Below are positions 21,001 through 33,299 of a stretch of 64,000 nt of DNA, piece after piece. The notes under the pieces were generated by a model. The model worked only from the letters and a program-made list of their open reading frames with translations. It ran no database searches and was not told the origin of the DNA. How positions within the stretch are numbered: position 1 is the stretch's first letter; each line of letters starts with the position of its first letter. Source of the DNA: Sphagnum magellanicum. Its lineage: Eukaryota > Streptophyta > Sphagnopsida > Sphagnales > Sphagnaceae. The position numbers were made by a program, and so were the translations under genes. The stretch covers positions 13,810,041 to 13,874,040 of the forward strand of contig CM038917.1 of the NCBI GenBank assembly GCA_021904315.1, in the 5' to 3' direction.

Positions 21001-24000
21001 AAACATAAGATGTCCCATTTGATTAGAGAACATTGGTCATTTTGACTGATGTCAATTTCTTATGTTCAATTTGATTAGATGTCCCATCTGACTATGACTC
21101 ATTGGCCATTTTGACTAAGGTTGTTTAATTTGACTAGATGTATTGATCAAATAAGTCAGTGTAGTCAAATTGATTGATAAAAAAAATATGCTTTAGGCCT
21201 CTAGTCAAAATGGACATATCCATTAGTAAAAAAAAAAAAGTTAGTTTACTTGAATTGTTTGAAAAACCAAGAATTCCAGTAGTGAGTGGTGAATTTAGAT
21301 TTAAGGTTTGAATGTTCACATTTTTTTGATTTGCATAACATCAAGATGTAGCAATTGGATTTGTGAATATATCCCTTTTTTGCAATTAATGTGACATGAA
21401 AAGGTTGATGGTGGTTGGAATTGTTTCATATGAAGAGTTTGACAAAATATGATAATGTTTAAAAATGAATGAAAATAAATTCTTTTTGCACATTCAATGC
21501 ATTATCAAAAGTGGAATACATATCCATGATGTGAGAGACATTCTAATTTCATGTATTAAAGAACATCCAAGAAAATAACTCAAAATTACATGAAATTTCA
21601 GATGATGATATAATTTTGTTTTGAAGCATTTTTATTTATAGAAATTTTTTAAAGAAAATATTATTTACACGTAACATTTGCATTATTACACCTTAATCCT
21701 TTTGACATCTTCAACATTGAATGTGTTTTTTCAAGGTTCAATGATTGTTTGAATCTTATGTTTTTTGGGTGATTATATTTTTAATATGCTAGATTAAATG
21801 GGTTTAACTAATTTTCACTACATGCAATTTTAAGCCATTAGTACCTAATACTCGAATAATTGGAAGTTTAATTTGTCCATATGGAGTTATAAATAGACAT
21901 GCATTTGAATTTTATGAGGCTTGACATATTATATATATTAGTTATGATGCTTGTGATTTTCATGTAGTTAGATTGTGAAAAGAAAATTTAATGAAGCTAA
22001 TTAGACCCTTTTTTTTTGGCTTCATGAGGAGAATTGAAGGATTTCAATGAGTAAATTGAAGCATTCTTCCATTTATCACAAAGAAGAAAAATGGAAAATT
22101 TGGAGAAATTTTTACCCCTTACTATCACATAATTTTTTGAAGGTAAGTTTCCTTTCTTTTTTCCATGATTTTGTACCTTCATCATTTTGTTATTTCAGAA
22201 TTTTGGTTGCTTGGAGTGTTTCATTTTGCTCCCTTTCCTCTTTCAATTCTTCAAAAGATTGAATAAAGATAAGGAGCACAAATAAGCAACAATTGAAAGC
22301 TTTAAAATTTGTATGTTGCAAATTTATAATGAATGTAACAAATTCTTCAAGATGTCTCATCATCTAATTCTTTCTCCCCTTATTTTAGTGGAATTTGGAA
22401 CAATCATTCGTTTCTTAAGTTTTTATCAAAACTCATTTTCACACATCTTTACATAGAAGGATTCAAGAATGGTCTAAGGTATGTATGCTTGTTTCTTCTT
22501 AAAAATTTGTCCTCAAGGTTTTAGAGAAGGAGGGCCAATTCCCTTGGACTGAAAAAACTATTGCAATTTTCAAGGATAAACAATTAACACATTCTTACAC
22601 ATAAACCAATTTTCTTACACCTAAACCCATTTAAACTCAACTCATTTAAGTCAACTGGCAAGCTAGGAGTATTCAAGCTTTTAACCTCCTATAGTTTTCA
22701 AAAATATAATATATAGCTAGAAGAATACATGTGGTTTGGACCCTCATGAGGCTCTTGAAAATCAATCAAATAAACTCCTTTCAATAAGTCCCTTGAAAGA
22801 AAAGCCCTTGTCAAAATGGGACCTTGCCAAGGACTAGGCCATACTTACTCGTGAGTGTGTTCATGTATAACACAATATGGTGATACCTAATCAGTTGTAA
22901 GTGAATCTAAGTTTCAAGACCTCCTTCTCTTGTGATGGGCCTTGTTCATTGGCCATCATCACAAAAAAGATGTTTCCAAAATTAAAAAACATTGCAATTT
23001 GCATCAAACCTTTTTGATTTTGCTTAGATCTGTAGGCAAAAGGAGTAAAACTTTGGGCAAGGAATGAGGCATAAAATCAGGTGAGGGGAACAACAAGGTA
23101 CGGGGCACATGATGAAAATTGTGAGAACAACATAAGGAACATTTGGCAAAGCATATGGAACAAAAGTAAGGAATACACAAGAACAAAAGCCCATAAGTCC
23201 CCAAAAACAAAAGAAACAAGGGGTGTGTCACACTATAGCCTTGCCATTTACATTAAAAAGTACATTAAGGCAAAAGAAGAATTATGGAAATTCAAATATA
23301 TTTCACCATGCAAAATCTTTAAAAAAAACCCTCTACAAAGAAACCAAAATCTTCAAGATGTCATAACTCTATAACTAATCTCAAGTTTCAACACAAGCCA
23401 AAATATTATCTTTTAAAAATCATTATATAAAAATAGACCTATTATAATTACCTAGGGGCCAAAATCCCTTAAGCTACTATACTGAGTCTATAATGAATCT
23501 AAACACAATATCCTTGCCTTGGTAGGCAATGCCAAAAAGCCTTCAAGTTCCCCCATGCTCCCATCCCCCAAATCCTAGAAAGGCTAAAACCCTTGTTATG
23601 TGCAACTCATAGTGGTGCCTCATCTCATCAGATGCCTAAAAATTGTTTTCTAACTAGTATTTAATACCACTTTTCTGCTTAGGTTATTGCCATGGGCATC
23701 AAAGTGGGATAAATAGTGTTGTTATCACCATATAGATAACAAGAAAAAAAGGGAAGCTCCTTCACTCCATGACCAAACTTCTTCTCATTGGTTGCATGGA
23801 AATTCTATTCCTAAGAACACCTTACCTATAAGGTAAGCAAGTATCACCACCTATCTCTACAAATGGGCCACTAATTTACCAAAAGACAAAACAATTCTAT
23901 TTATTTATTTATTTTCCAACACTTGTACAAAAACATGTACCATGCCCTTTTTGTGCATGTCCCCACCCAACACTTACTTTGATCCACAAAAATGGCCCAA

Positions 24001-25429
24001 ATACAAATGGACAACTCCACCACATTTTGTCTAGTGTATTTGAAGGATGATTGTATCACGTAATTTTGCATAGTACCTTTTGATCTTCTCCTCCTCCTAG
24101 GGGATTCATTGGATCAAGTTGTTGAAGACAAGGCTTACAGCTTTGTAACATTATGTGCTAGGCTATAGATCACGAAACAAATCTCGGCAAAAGATAATTT
24201 ATGTGGGAGAAAAGGTCGAAAAATCCCTCTCCAATTACAGGATGATTTTGGGTTTTATTTTAGTTCTTTGATAAGTTTTTTTCTATGTGTTGGGTGGTTC
24301 TTTAATTTCGTTATAACCTTCAGTTTTTCGGTTTAGGAAAAATTTCAAAGAATCCGCTGGTTTTTATAAAAAATTGGTAAAGAGTTCGGGTTTAGAGTTT
24401 AAGGTTTAGGGTTAGTTCTTTAACTAGTTCTTCAGTATTTTTCAACAACAATTACAAGTCAAAACTGGTGCTTCAATTTTAAGCCAGTTATTCAGCTGGT
24501 TAAGTTATTAATAACCTACCAATTGGTTACTGATTTTTTTTAATAATAAGTCAAATTGATAATAATATGCTATTAAAATTTTAAAAATATAATAACCTAT
24601 CTAGAAGACCCAATTATCATTCAGGTAGGTTATCAATCATTAAAAAATATCAAAAGAAAAAAAGAAAATAATAATAATTCTAATATTAATTTTTAGAAAA
24701 CCTTCCAACCAGCTAATAACCTGCAAGAAAGATAAAATGTGATTGTGAACTGATTATTTGATAATCTACCCTTCTTATGCATAAATCAATGTTAATTGAA
24801 AATCTAGGTGGCATCTTAGGTGGCACCCAATGTCAAATGGATGATAGCTTAATATTAAGTGAACGCGAGTTTAACATAAAATCTTCATCATAGGTAAGTT
24901 TAAGTTTTAAATGACTAGTGTAGTGTTAAGGAACTCAACACTAGAGTCACTAACATCAACTGTGAACGCACTTTTAACATAATTTGAGCATTTTGGGCTT
25001 GTTGTCTAACCAGAAGTTACTAATAAAAGTTGCTAATAAATGCTAGAACATTGATGTCCGGATATTAACAAATCAAACTGCCTCTTTATCAAACTTTAAA
25101 TCTTTAATTTGCTGCTTTCTCCCTAAACCCTAATTTTATGGCTTTCTCCTTAAACCCTAATTTCCTTTTTTTTTAAAATAAATCCTAAACTAAATTAATT
25201 TTTATGTGGCTCTTGTGTGAACACAGAACACATTTCAAAAAACCTCTTTTTGTGTGAACCTCTTTGATTAGAAAACTGGTTCCACTGCTCCCACCAGTTT
25301 GAAACCAGTCATTCTTGTGCATGATTCCAACAACCAAAAAAAACAATGTGAGGGACCCTGTCTATGGAGGCAAGGCCCAATAAATGCTGGAACATAGTCC
25401 CTAGTTAAGCTCTAGGTAAGCCCTTTAAC

Positions 25430-25664
25430 TAACTCTTAAATATCCCATAACCTAGGTAGATCTTTAAATGTTTCCCTTGTCGTGACGTGTAGTGTCGTGA
25501 CGTATGGTGTCGTAAGGATGTAAATATGTAGTAAATTCTACTAAACAAAAAGACTAAAGCCAGTCAAAGGTATAAACTAATCAACTAAAAATAGATGCAT
25601 GCACACATATATATACAATGCACAAGGGAGGCTAAGATGAAATTCTCATGTATCCCCCCCCAGA
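25430..25664 (-). mobile_element. Polypurine tract and probable start of 3' LTR of the Ty3/gypsy element
   Basis: Just past the pol stop on the minus strand is the purine run GGGGGGGGATA (complement of 25652-25662) followed by ACA and then TGAGAATTTC, a plausible LTR start at 25648. Inside lie three 15-bp direct repeats (from 25478, 25493 and 25508), two with TGACGT cores. The far LTR end was not located. Confidence 0.5.
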
Positions 25665-25702
25665 CCTGAGCCAAGAAAAGCATGGCATGGTCTGAGTAGG
25701 AA

Positions 25703-27847
25703 TCAAGGTGCTGTAGGAGAACATGATGAACAATACCAATTGTCGGCGAGAACTTGAGTGAGCTCCGACTTAAGGCAGAAGAGATGGTATCCACCATTAT
25801 AGTTGTCACAAAGCAGCATCTGATCAACATCGTCCGTCCTCTGACATATCTGACATGGATAATCAAGTGGAGGAATCCAAGTCGATGTGATGATGGTAGG
25901 GTCCAAGTTCGGCAGGTGGCAGGGCGCACAATTTTTGGAATGATTTCGAATTGTGCGTTCATCAGCTCTTTGTAGTTCTAACACACCTGAAGGCCTGATT
26001 GCCTTAATCCTCAAGATAGTGCGACCGGAAGAAGTGTCTAGAGTATCATTTGGTTGCCGCTAGAGATATACAAAATCACCAACATCAAATCATCTCACCT
26101 TAGGTTTGTAATTGCCACCTCGTGTGTGTGCATACCATAAGGTGTCTTGATGTTGTGCAATGGACAGGTTTTCCATGGCCATGGGCATAACCCTCCTAAA
26201 TAGAGCAGCCCTTTCTACAATGACCCTAGCCCAAGTGGCTGGGGAATCCAAGTCCACAACCTGGTCCATTTGAGCAGCAATGGAAGAGGGTGGAATGGGA
26301 TGTCTCCCAAAAAGTAAAAAGTAAGGGGAGAAATGAGATAAAGAGGCATGTTTGGACATCCTGTAACCCATGGCGATGTATGGGAGGGCCATGTCTTAAT
26401 CCTTTTTATTTTTTGTGAGGCAAATCTTCTGAAGTCCCTTCTTACACGTTTGAACCATCCTTTCTGCAAGGCCATCAGCTTGAGGATGATCTCTTGAAGT
26501 TCGACGATGGTCAATGAAAACATGGTCAAGTAGGTCTTGGAATTCTCCCCTGAATTTTGATCCTTGATCAGTAAGGCATTCAGCACAAGCCCCAAACCTA
26601 CTTAGAACCTGTTGTAAGAAAGCCTAGTTGGTGTTGTGTGATGATTTGTCTGGTAGCGCAACAAGTTCAACCCACTTTGAAAAATGCTCAATCATAATCA
26701 TGATGTAAACATTACCCCTAGAAGTTTGTGGTAACTCTCTAGCTAAATCACATGACCAACGATAGAACATGCCCTGAATAGGGAGTGGAGAAAGCGTGAG
26801 CTGTCGAGAGGAGAAAGAAGTTCTCACTCTATCACATTGTTCACACCTAGCAATGATGTCTCGGACTTGAGCATACATACCTCTCCAATGGTAATGAGGA
26901 GCGAGAAGGCTATAAGTACGCTTAACTCCAAAGTGTCCAAGCTCCGAGTGTACCTTTTGAATAAGACCAGGCTGTTCATGTGGTGGTGGAACCACTCTGT
27001 TGCCTTGTGGTAAGCATCGGACGAGGTGATTCTCCCTCCATGAATAGCGTTTGGACCGCTGTTATATGCGATCTCATTGACTTGACGTAACTTGGGGAGG
27101 GTATTCCCCATGTTGAAGAAACTTCAGAGTGTCCAAGTCCTCCCATATATCGAAAATGGGATGTTCAACCAGGTTACATTGTAATAATGCAAAATAACTA
27201 GATGCCTCAGATACATGTACTGCTGGAATCTGGTCAAAATCTTGCCTAGCTTCTGAAAAATCTTCAGAGGTAGTGAGGGGTCTTCGTGACATGGTATTCG
27301 CATTCTGATGTGTAATACCAGGTTGGTGAATAACCTTGAATTCATACTCTTGAAGTATAAACGCTCAACGAGCTAACTTACCAGTAAGCTTATCATTGGT
27401 CATCAACCACTTGATAGGCTGGTGGTCGGTATACAAAGTGAAATTGGTGCCATAAAGATAGTGCTTGAAATGTATGACGACCCATACAACAGCAAGGCAC
27501 TCCCCCTCGTATGAAGAGTAGTTACTCTCAGCCTTGTTGTTGTTTCGAAATGCATAGGTGATAACATATTCCTTGCCTTCCTCATCAAGTTGGCCAAGAA
27601 TAGCTCCAATACCAAGAGCACTCTAGTCAGTGTGTAGAATGAAAACCTTGTTGAAATCAGGTCTTCTCAGAATGGGGAACTCTGAAAGCTTTTCCTTGAA
27701 TGTGTTGAAAGCTTCTTGAGCTTCATCACTCCATGTCCAAGCAACATCCTTCTTTAACAATGCATAGAGAGGATGAGCAATAGTACTAAAATCTTGGACA
27801 TAAATTCTGTAGTAATTTATCCTGGTGCCTAGCAAGTGATAATACAT
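25703..27847 (-). pseudogene. Ty3/gypsy pol fragment (RT end, RNase H, integrase) with C-terminal PHD finger
   Basis: Read on the minus strand. 27847-27626 is the RT/RNase H linker (YVQDFSTIAHPLYALLKKDV, ILRRPDFNKVFILHTD). 27622-27300 is RNase H (GECLAVVW, LYTDHQPIKWL). 26995-26627 is the integrase zinc finger (H16, H21, C51, C54 of that segment) and first catalytic Asp (CDLARE). 26560-26470 holds the second Asp and the Glu (CLTDQGSKF, ADGLAERM). 26080-25703 is the C-terminal domain and PHD finger. All lie in one frame over about 715 codons, interrupted only by stops at 27623, 27365, 27074, 27062, 26624, 26396, 26090 and 26060 (lower coordinate given). Gag, protease and most of RT are missing; an in-frame stop lies just upstream of 27847. 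Dead copy. Confidence 0.93.
25721..25855 (-). other. PHD-finger domain fused to the gypsy pol C-terminus
   Basis: Pattern C-x2-C-x11-C-x2-Y-x4-H-x2-C-x14-C-x2-C with a Trp two residues before the third-last Cys-type ligand (NWYCSSC). This is the C4HC3 spacing of a PHD zinc finger, with the fourth ligand replaced by Tyr (CDNYN). PHD fingers usually read histone H3 tails, so here it could have steered integration as chromodomains do in chromoviruses (inference). Confidence 0.8.
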
Positions 27848-27849
27848 AA

Positions 27850-28370
27850 TAAATTATCAAATAAGAAAGTCACAAGTAAATGTTCCCAATAAATAGAAAT
27901 AAAAATTCAATTTTTTGAAATACAAACAAGTCCAACATACCAATAAGAACGATGCTTATGCATGTAACTTTATTATTCTTGTTCTAACAAATCCATTATT
28001 TTTGGGGCTTTACATACCATTTAGGAAAGTTGACACCTAGTGACCACTAGAGATTAAGGATTAGGTGGAACAAAATAGATTATTAATTATTACTTTTCAA
28101 GAATCATGTACATGGATAAATTTCAGCAAAAGAATATTCTTATTAAACCATATAATACAAAAATTGCACAAATATTTAAAATGGCAATCCAATCAATATA
28201 ATGACACAAAAAACATTGAAAATTTGTAAATATAATATAATCAATGTCACCAACATCCTTCACAAATTGATTGAAGCATTAGCAACATCGAAATTAATTT
28301 TAGCTTTGCCAACATAAACAGCAAGAATACTAATTTGACTTTTGTTTATTGTATTTTTCTAAATAGGAAA
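27850..28370. other. AT-rich spacer between two transposon relics
   Basis: No ORF or repeat recognised; it marks the break where the gypsy RT is lost. Confidence 0.5.
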
Positions 28371-28373
28371 AGA

Positions 28374-31300
28374 TTAAAAAATAGTTGAAATGTCAAGGCA
28401 TTGTTGTGAATCTACTAAATTACATTTCCACTTCCCACTCCAACAATCTTCATACAAATGTTGTTCATCCAAATTTGATCCTTTCTTCACTAGAACCCAC
28501 CATTGAATTCTCACCATTTTAAAATATTTATTTTCTTCATTTTTGATAACATCACCCTCCACTCTTCCCATTAAAAAAGGAACAAGATTTAGATCATGTG
28601 GTTTCAAAAGCACAAAATCTCCAACATTAAGATATTTAATTGGCATGTATATAGTTAAAGGTTTCATGTTCTTTGGCCCACAATAAAAAACTCAAATTGG
28701 ATCTTTTGGATCAACCACATCCATCATGGTTGACAATGAAGCCTTAGCATAGTTACACCTCCAATTGCTTGAAGGCCAAAAGCCCTCCAAAAGAGTTGTA
28801 CTTTGAAGTGGTAATGGTTTTGAAAAATGCAACAAAATATCTTCCCAATACTCCACATATAGCTTCATTTTCATTTCACATGTGGAACTTTGCGCAATGC
28901 CCACCTTTTAGAAATCCATGTATTTCGATAATCCAGAACTTATAAACTTTTCTCTTTCCACTGACCTTGATGCATCATTGCCCCAAATTGGGCGGTATAA
29001 AATAGGGCTTGGAACTCCAATAGGCAACTTTGGTGAATCGTTTAGATTAACTTTCCATAATCTAATCGAAAGCCCATCTATCGAACTTCAAACACGATCT
29101 ATGGGGGAAACTTTATATTACATCACTAGCCAACCTAATGAATCAACAAAAAAATTAAACAAATGCATATCAATATGCCCTACCAGCATTTCAGGGCCAT
29201 CCTTCAAACAACCTAGGACCCAAGATTTAAAATTTGGAATCTCCTAAATCAATTAAAGAATGAATGATTTCTCTTGTGAAATTATGAAAGTTCTCATCAA
29301 ATCTACTAAAATGTAATTATTTTCTTCTTTCAATTTTTTTGACAATGAACCAAAGTAGCCATCTATATCTTCATGTGTATGGCCAATTATAAAAAATCCC
29401 AATTTGACCTCCTCAAACACATCCTTCGCTGTCAACAATGATAGAAACACTAACATATGTTGATTCTTATTATTTTTAACACAATTATCCATTTGAAGCA
29501 ACAAATTTCTTGGCAAAGGCTTTAGACTAACAATTTGATCCAAGGTGTATAATTCACATATGCAATGCGATTTCCCTTACAACATATGTGCCAAGAATGA
29601 GTTCCGCAAGGAATGTTCGAACAATAATTTCAACTCTAAAACTAAGGCCACCTCTAATTAAAGTTCGCAAGAGTCACAACAAGGACCCAATTGTGAATTG
29701 GGATTGTTTGGGATCATTGGCCACAACTCATTCGAATATTGTGCATATTTTTCATCCTTGTGACCATGTGCTATCATACTCGTAAAGGTAATGAGCAATT
29801 GTCCAAGCCCATATATCATTTTTGTTGCACACTCGTAACCTTGAAAGCGCAATTGTTGCATGGTCCATCTTGTCATGAATAATGCATAGGAATTCATCAT
29901 TTGATCGCATTAATTGTGTCTTCCAAATGTGGTATAAGTTTCTACATGATTATTGGTGCAAGATATGTTTTCTTAGCTTTGCTTCATACTCTAGAACCTC
30001 ATTGCTATTTTTTTCCAATTTGGATATCAAATCCTTCAGGGATTCACAAACAATGCATTTCATAGACACATATCCTCACTTTCGCACATTGACATTTAGA
30101 TGGTGTTTTTTCCTCAACCTACTCATAGCATATTGAAAAATACCTCCAATGCTTAATTCCTTACTTATCTGCTAACCCACAAATATTTTTTTAAAAAAAA
30201 TTAGGCTCTCCATAATAGATGTATGTCACCAAATATACATTCAAAAATCCAATTCAATTTCTCAAAAACTAATTTTTCATGAGGAATATTTCACCCTCGC
30301 CAAGCATTTGTTGCCAAATCGAAACAAAAAATGTTGGTCATTTCATACAATTCACTTGATCACTACATTCCTACAAACTCTTCCATGTTTTAGGCAAAAC
30401 ATGTCACATACATCTTGTCTACCATTTCCAATCCCTTTCATTTGATACGACATGGTATTTGTAAACAAATCAATCAATGATTGAACATTAACTCCACTTG
30501 TCAGGTTTGACATACATAATTTATGTGTAACTTTGTTTCCATGTGGTAAAAACCAACAACTTTGCTTGCTATCTAATTTGTACAACATATATGTCAACCC
30601 GAAGAGATCAATGATCTAGTACTAAGTAATTTTGTAGATGTCCAAACCTTGAATAATGACAAATTTTTTAGCAGCTTCCATCTCCCCTCATATGTAACCT
30701 TCTTGGAATATTTAAACCATATGTTTTGCGATTTTCAAAGGACAAATTCCAAAACTCTTGTTTCAACAACAAGGTTTTTCCACAAGGAAAATGTTGACAA
30801 CATTTCATTGTGCAACATTTTGCCAGACCCACATTATGCATCGACTCTTTTGACAACACTTTCTCAATTCTAGAAATGGAACCCTTAGAATCAACTACAT
30901 TTTGCTTCTTCATATGAAAGGAATATTTCTTTTTTTTTACGCCAATTATTCCCACATCATCAACATCTAGTATGTGGGTTTCATTAAATGTTATGAGATT
31001 TTTTTAAAAGGGTACCCATCAAAAATTGTCTGAATTAGTGGCGACTTCCAAATGGTCATCATTGTTGACATAGTCACAATACAATACAAGATGCAAAACC
31101 AAACATGGTCCTCCCCAAGCCAATCATCAAGAATTGCTTCCTGTGGGTCACATGCAACCACCCAACCTTTTGTAATGAAAACCCCACCATGGTCTACAAG
31201 ATCACATTCAACTCCTCACCACTCAAATTGATGTATTCCCATTATATTTGAATTTGTCCTTCTCACACCATGGCCATCCATTGCGTCATCATTCCCATGT

Positions 31301-31881
31301 GCATTCCCTTGGTTATAATCCTCATTATTTCAGTCAAAAGTTTCTTCACCACCAACCTCTTCATCGCCTTTCGCAATATTTTTTTCATTTATTTCTTCAT
31401 TCATAAAATTAGACCCAGACTCCCCAATGGACTCTTCCACACCATCCTTAGAAATATAACTCATTTCACCATGTAATTCCTCATTACACAAGTCTTCAAC
31501 TATATTTTCCATATTCTCCACATCATTGATATTCTTAGCCTAGAAATTTTCTGCCAAGGCATCGTCCTTACATAAAACTTGTTTCTTCAAAAGATTATTC
31601 ACCCCATCCATTATCAAGTCACATTGCTCTATTGTCATCTAGACAACTTCATCATTCAAGAATAGATACTTGTAGGGCCAAAAAACCTTTATTCCTATTG
31701 CTGATCCGTAGTATCTTGCATTTGAAATTAGACAAAATAATTTCCACTCCTCACAATCTTCATTCACATCTTGAATTAAAACTACAATGCAATTATCCAC
31801 TCCACATGGTCCATATATAAGAACAACTAACAAATCTCTACAAGTTACGAAACCAATCTCCACCTTTTCATTCTCGTCCAT
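28374..31881 (-). pseudogene. DUF7869-type transposase-like gene, decayed
   Basis: Minus-strand pieces in the right order but different frames. 31881-31639: acidic N-part (YGPCGVDNCIVVLIQDV). 31521-31330: acidic. 30955-30668: Cys-rich (CCTMKCCQHFPCGKTLLLKQ, FWNLSFENRKTYGL). 30597-30352: CWFLPHGNKVTHKLC and MKGIGNGRQDVCDMFCLKHG. 29900-29658. 29543-29253: LPRNLLLQMDNCVKNNKNQH and GHTHEDIDGYFGSLSKKL, the DUF7869 RNase-H-like core with its conserved Asp and HTHEDID. 28904-28692. 28667-28374: GDFVLLKP, GRVEGDV, VRIQWWVLVKKG, a BAH-like C-terminus. Frame changes and stops show it is dead. The family is widespread, repeated and probably mobile; no terminal repeats seen. Confidence 0.75.
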
Positions 31882-32079
31882 GTCCCAAATAGTAAGAAAG
31901 CTACCAAATATGAATCCCTCATATCATGTTAAGCCAAGAACAAATAGATTGCAACACTAGATTGAAGATCATAATTATGGCCATAACATCTATTTTCCAA
32001 CCCACCCATTTTGCAAAAAGAAATTAAAATGGAAAATACCTTACATTTTTTGGGCAACCACCTAGGGATTATAACTTTT

Positions 32080-33290
32080 AGTGGTTGCTAGGCAACGAAG
32101 ACCATTGGATTGAAACACCTTGCGGCCGTAAGTAAATTTTCCAATGAACGTCCTTCAATTAAAATGTTTGGCAACCACTAGGAGCATCTTCTTTGACCAT
32201 TCATAAAATGAAACACTTAGCCACCATACATTTCTATGCCCAATATCCCCACTTAAAAACATCAAGTGAATGTAAGAAGCTTGTCTGATAAAGATCCATG
32301 CATAGAATCTACAGGTGGCCTCTCAACGGTTTTGCTCACGATTGCCCTACGAGAAATGCCTAACAGTCACCAAATGTTTCCCCACCCAATATCCACACCT
32401 AAACAAGCTTCACAACCACAAGGCGTTTCTACATGTAATATCCTTGTGAAGAAACGCCTAGTGACCGCAAAGCATTTCTTCGTCCAACATCATTCTACAA
32501 AAATGCTTAATGGCCACTAGGTGTCTTTACGCACCATATCATTGCATCAAAATACCTAATGGCCACCAAACATCTTTGTTCCCAATGTTACTTTGTAGAA
32601 ATGCATGGTGGCCACCAAGTGTCTCCACACCTAATACCATTGTGCAAAACTGCCCCGAAGCCACCAAGCATCGCCACACCCAATACTGCTACGTAAAAAT
32701 GGCTAGTAGCCTGCACTTAATATCCTTGTCGAAAACTGCTTGGCAATCACTAGGTGTTTCCTATTCTTGCCCAAAAACTCCTAGCGGCCGTCGGGAATTT
32801 ATACACCTAATATTCATGCACAGAAGACTACCAGGCATTTCTGCACTTAATATTCATGCGCAAAAGGCATTTCTACACCTAATATCCTTGCCTAGAAGTA
32901 CCTTGCGACCACTAAGCATTTCTTTATTGAATATCTTTCCAAAGAAACGCTTGGTGGCCGCTAGGCATTTCTTTGTCCAATATCCCTTCACAAAAATGCC
33001 TAACAGCTGCCAAGCATTTTTCCATCCGAAATCCTTTCACAAAAATACCTAACGATCACCAAGCGTCTCTACACCCAATATCATTTTACAAAAATGCCTA
33101 ACGGCCACTAGGTGTCTTTACACCCACTATCACTATACAAAAATGCTTAGCATTCACTAGGCATTTTTACAACCAATATCCCTCTCCAAAAACACTTGGC
33201 GGCCACAAAGCATCTCTCCAAAACACATTCCTAGGAAGAAACACCTAGCAACCACAAGGTGTTTTTCTCGTCGTTTCTTTCTACCAAAAA
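32080..33290 (+). repeat. 49-bp satellite with palindromic GGCC core, about 24 units
   Basis: Core centres at 32464, 32513, 32562 and 32611 are exactly 49 bp apart. A typical unit is ATGCCTAACGGCCACTAGG followed by TGTCTTTACACCCAATATC and a short A-rich link. Divergence rises towards both ends. Open frames here (for example 32510-33052) are products of the repeat. Confidence 0.92.
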
Positions 33291-33299
33291 TGTCAATAG

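Larger units (their letters stand above)
15000..25400. other. AT-rich intergenic sequence with decayed repeats
   Basis: No coding region that I can support. Listed separately: possible diverged LTR at 16842, a GATGA-rich tract at 18300-18700, a local duplication at 19460-19670, a tRNA-like SINE head at 20655-20709 and a GGTA-type microsatellite at 20780-21000. The remainder (for example 21.4-24.3 kb) is AT-rich with short ORFs only and shows nothing I recognise. Confidence 0.6.

Noticed and set aside
20782-21033. 83-codon Pro/Thr/Tyr-rich ORF
   Set aside because: Translation of the GGTA microsatellite.
26215-26595. 126-codon ORF on the minus strand
   Set aside because: Out of frame with the gypsy integrase, which occupies the same bases in the frame shared by the rest of pol.
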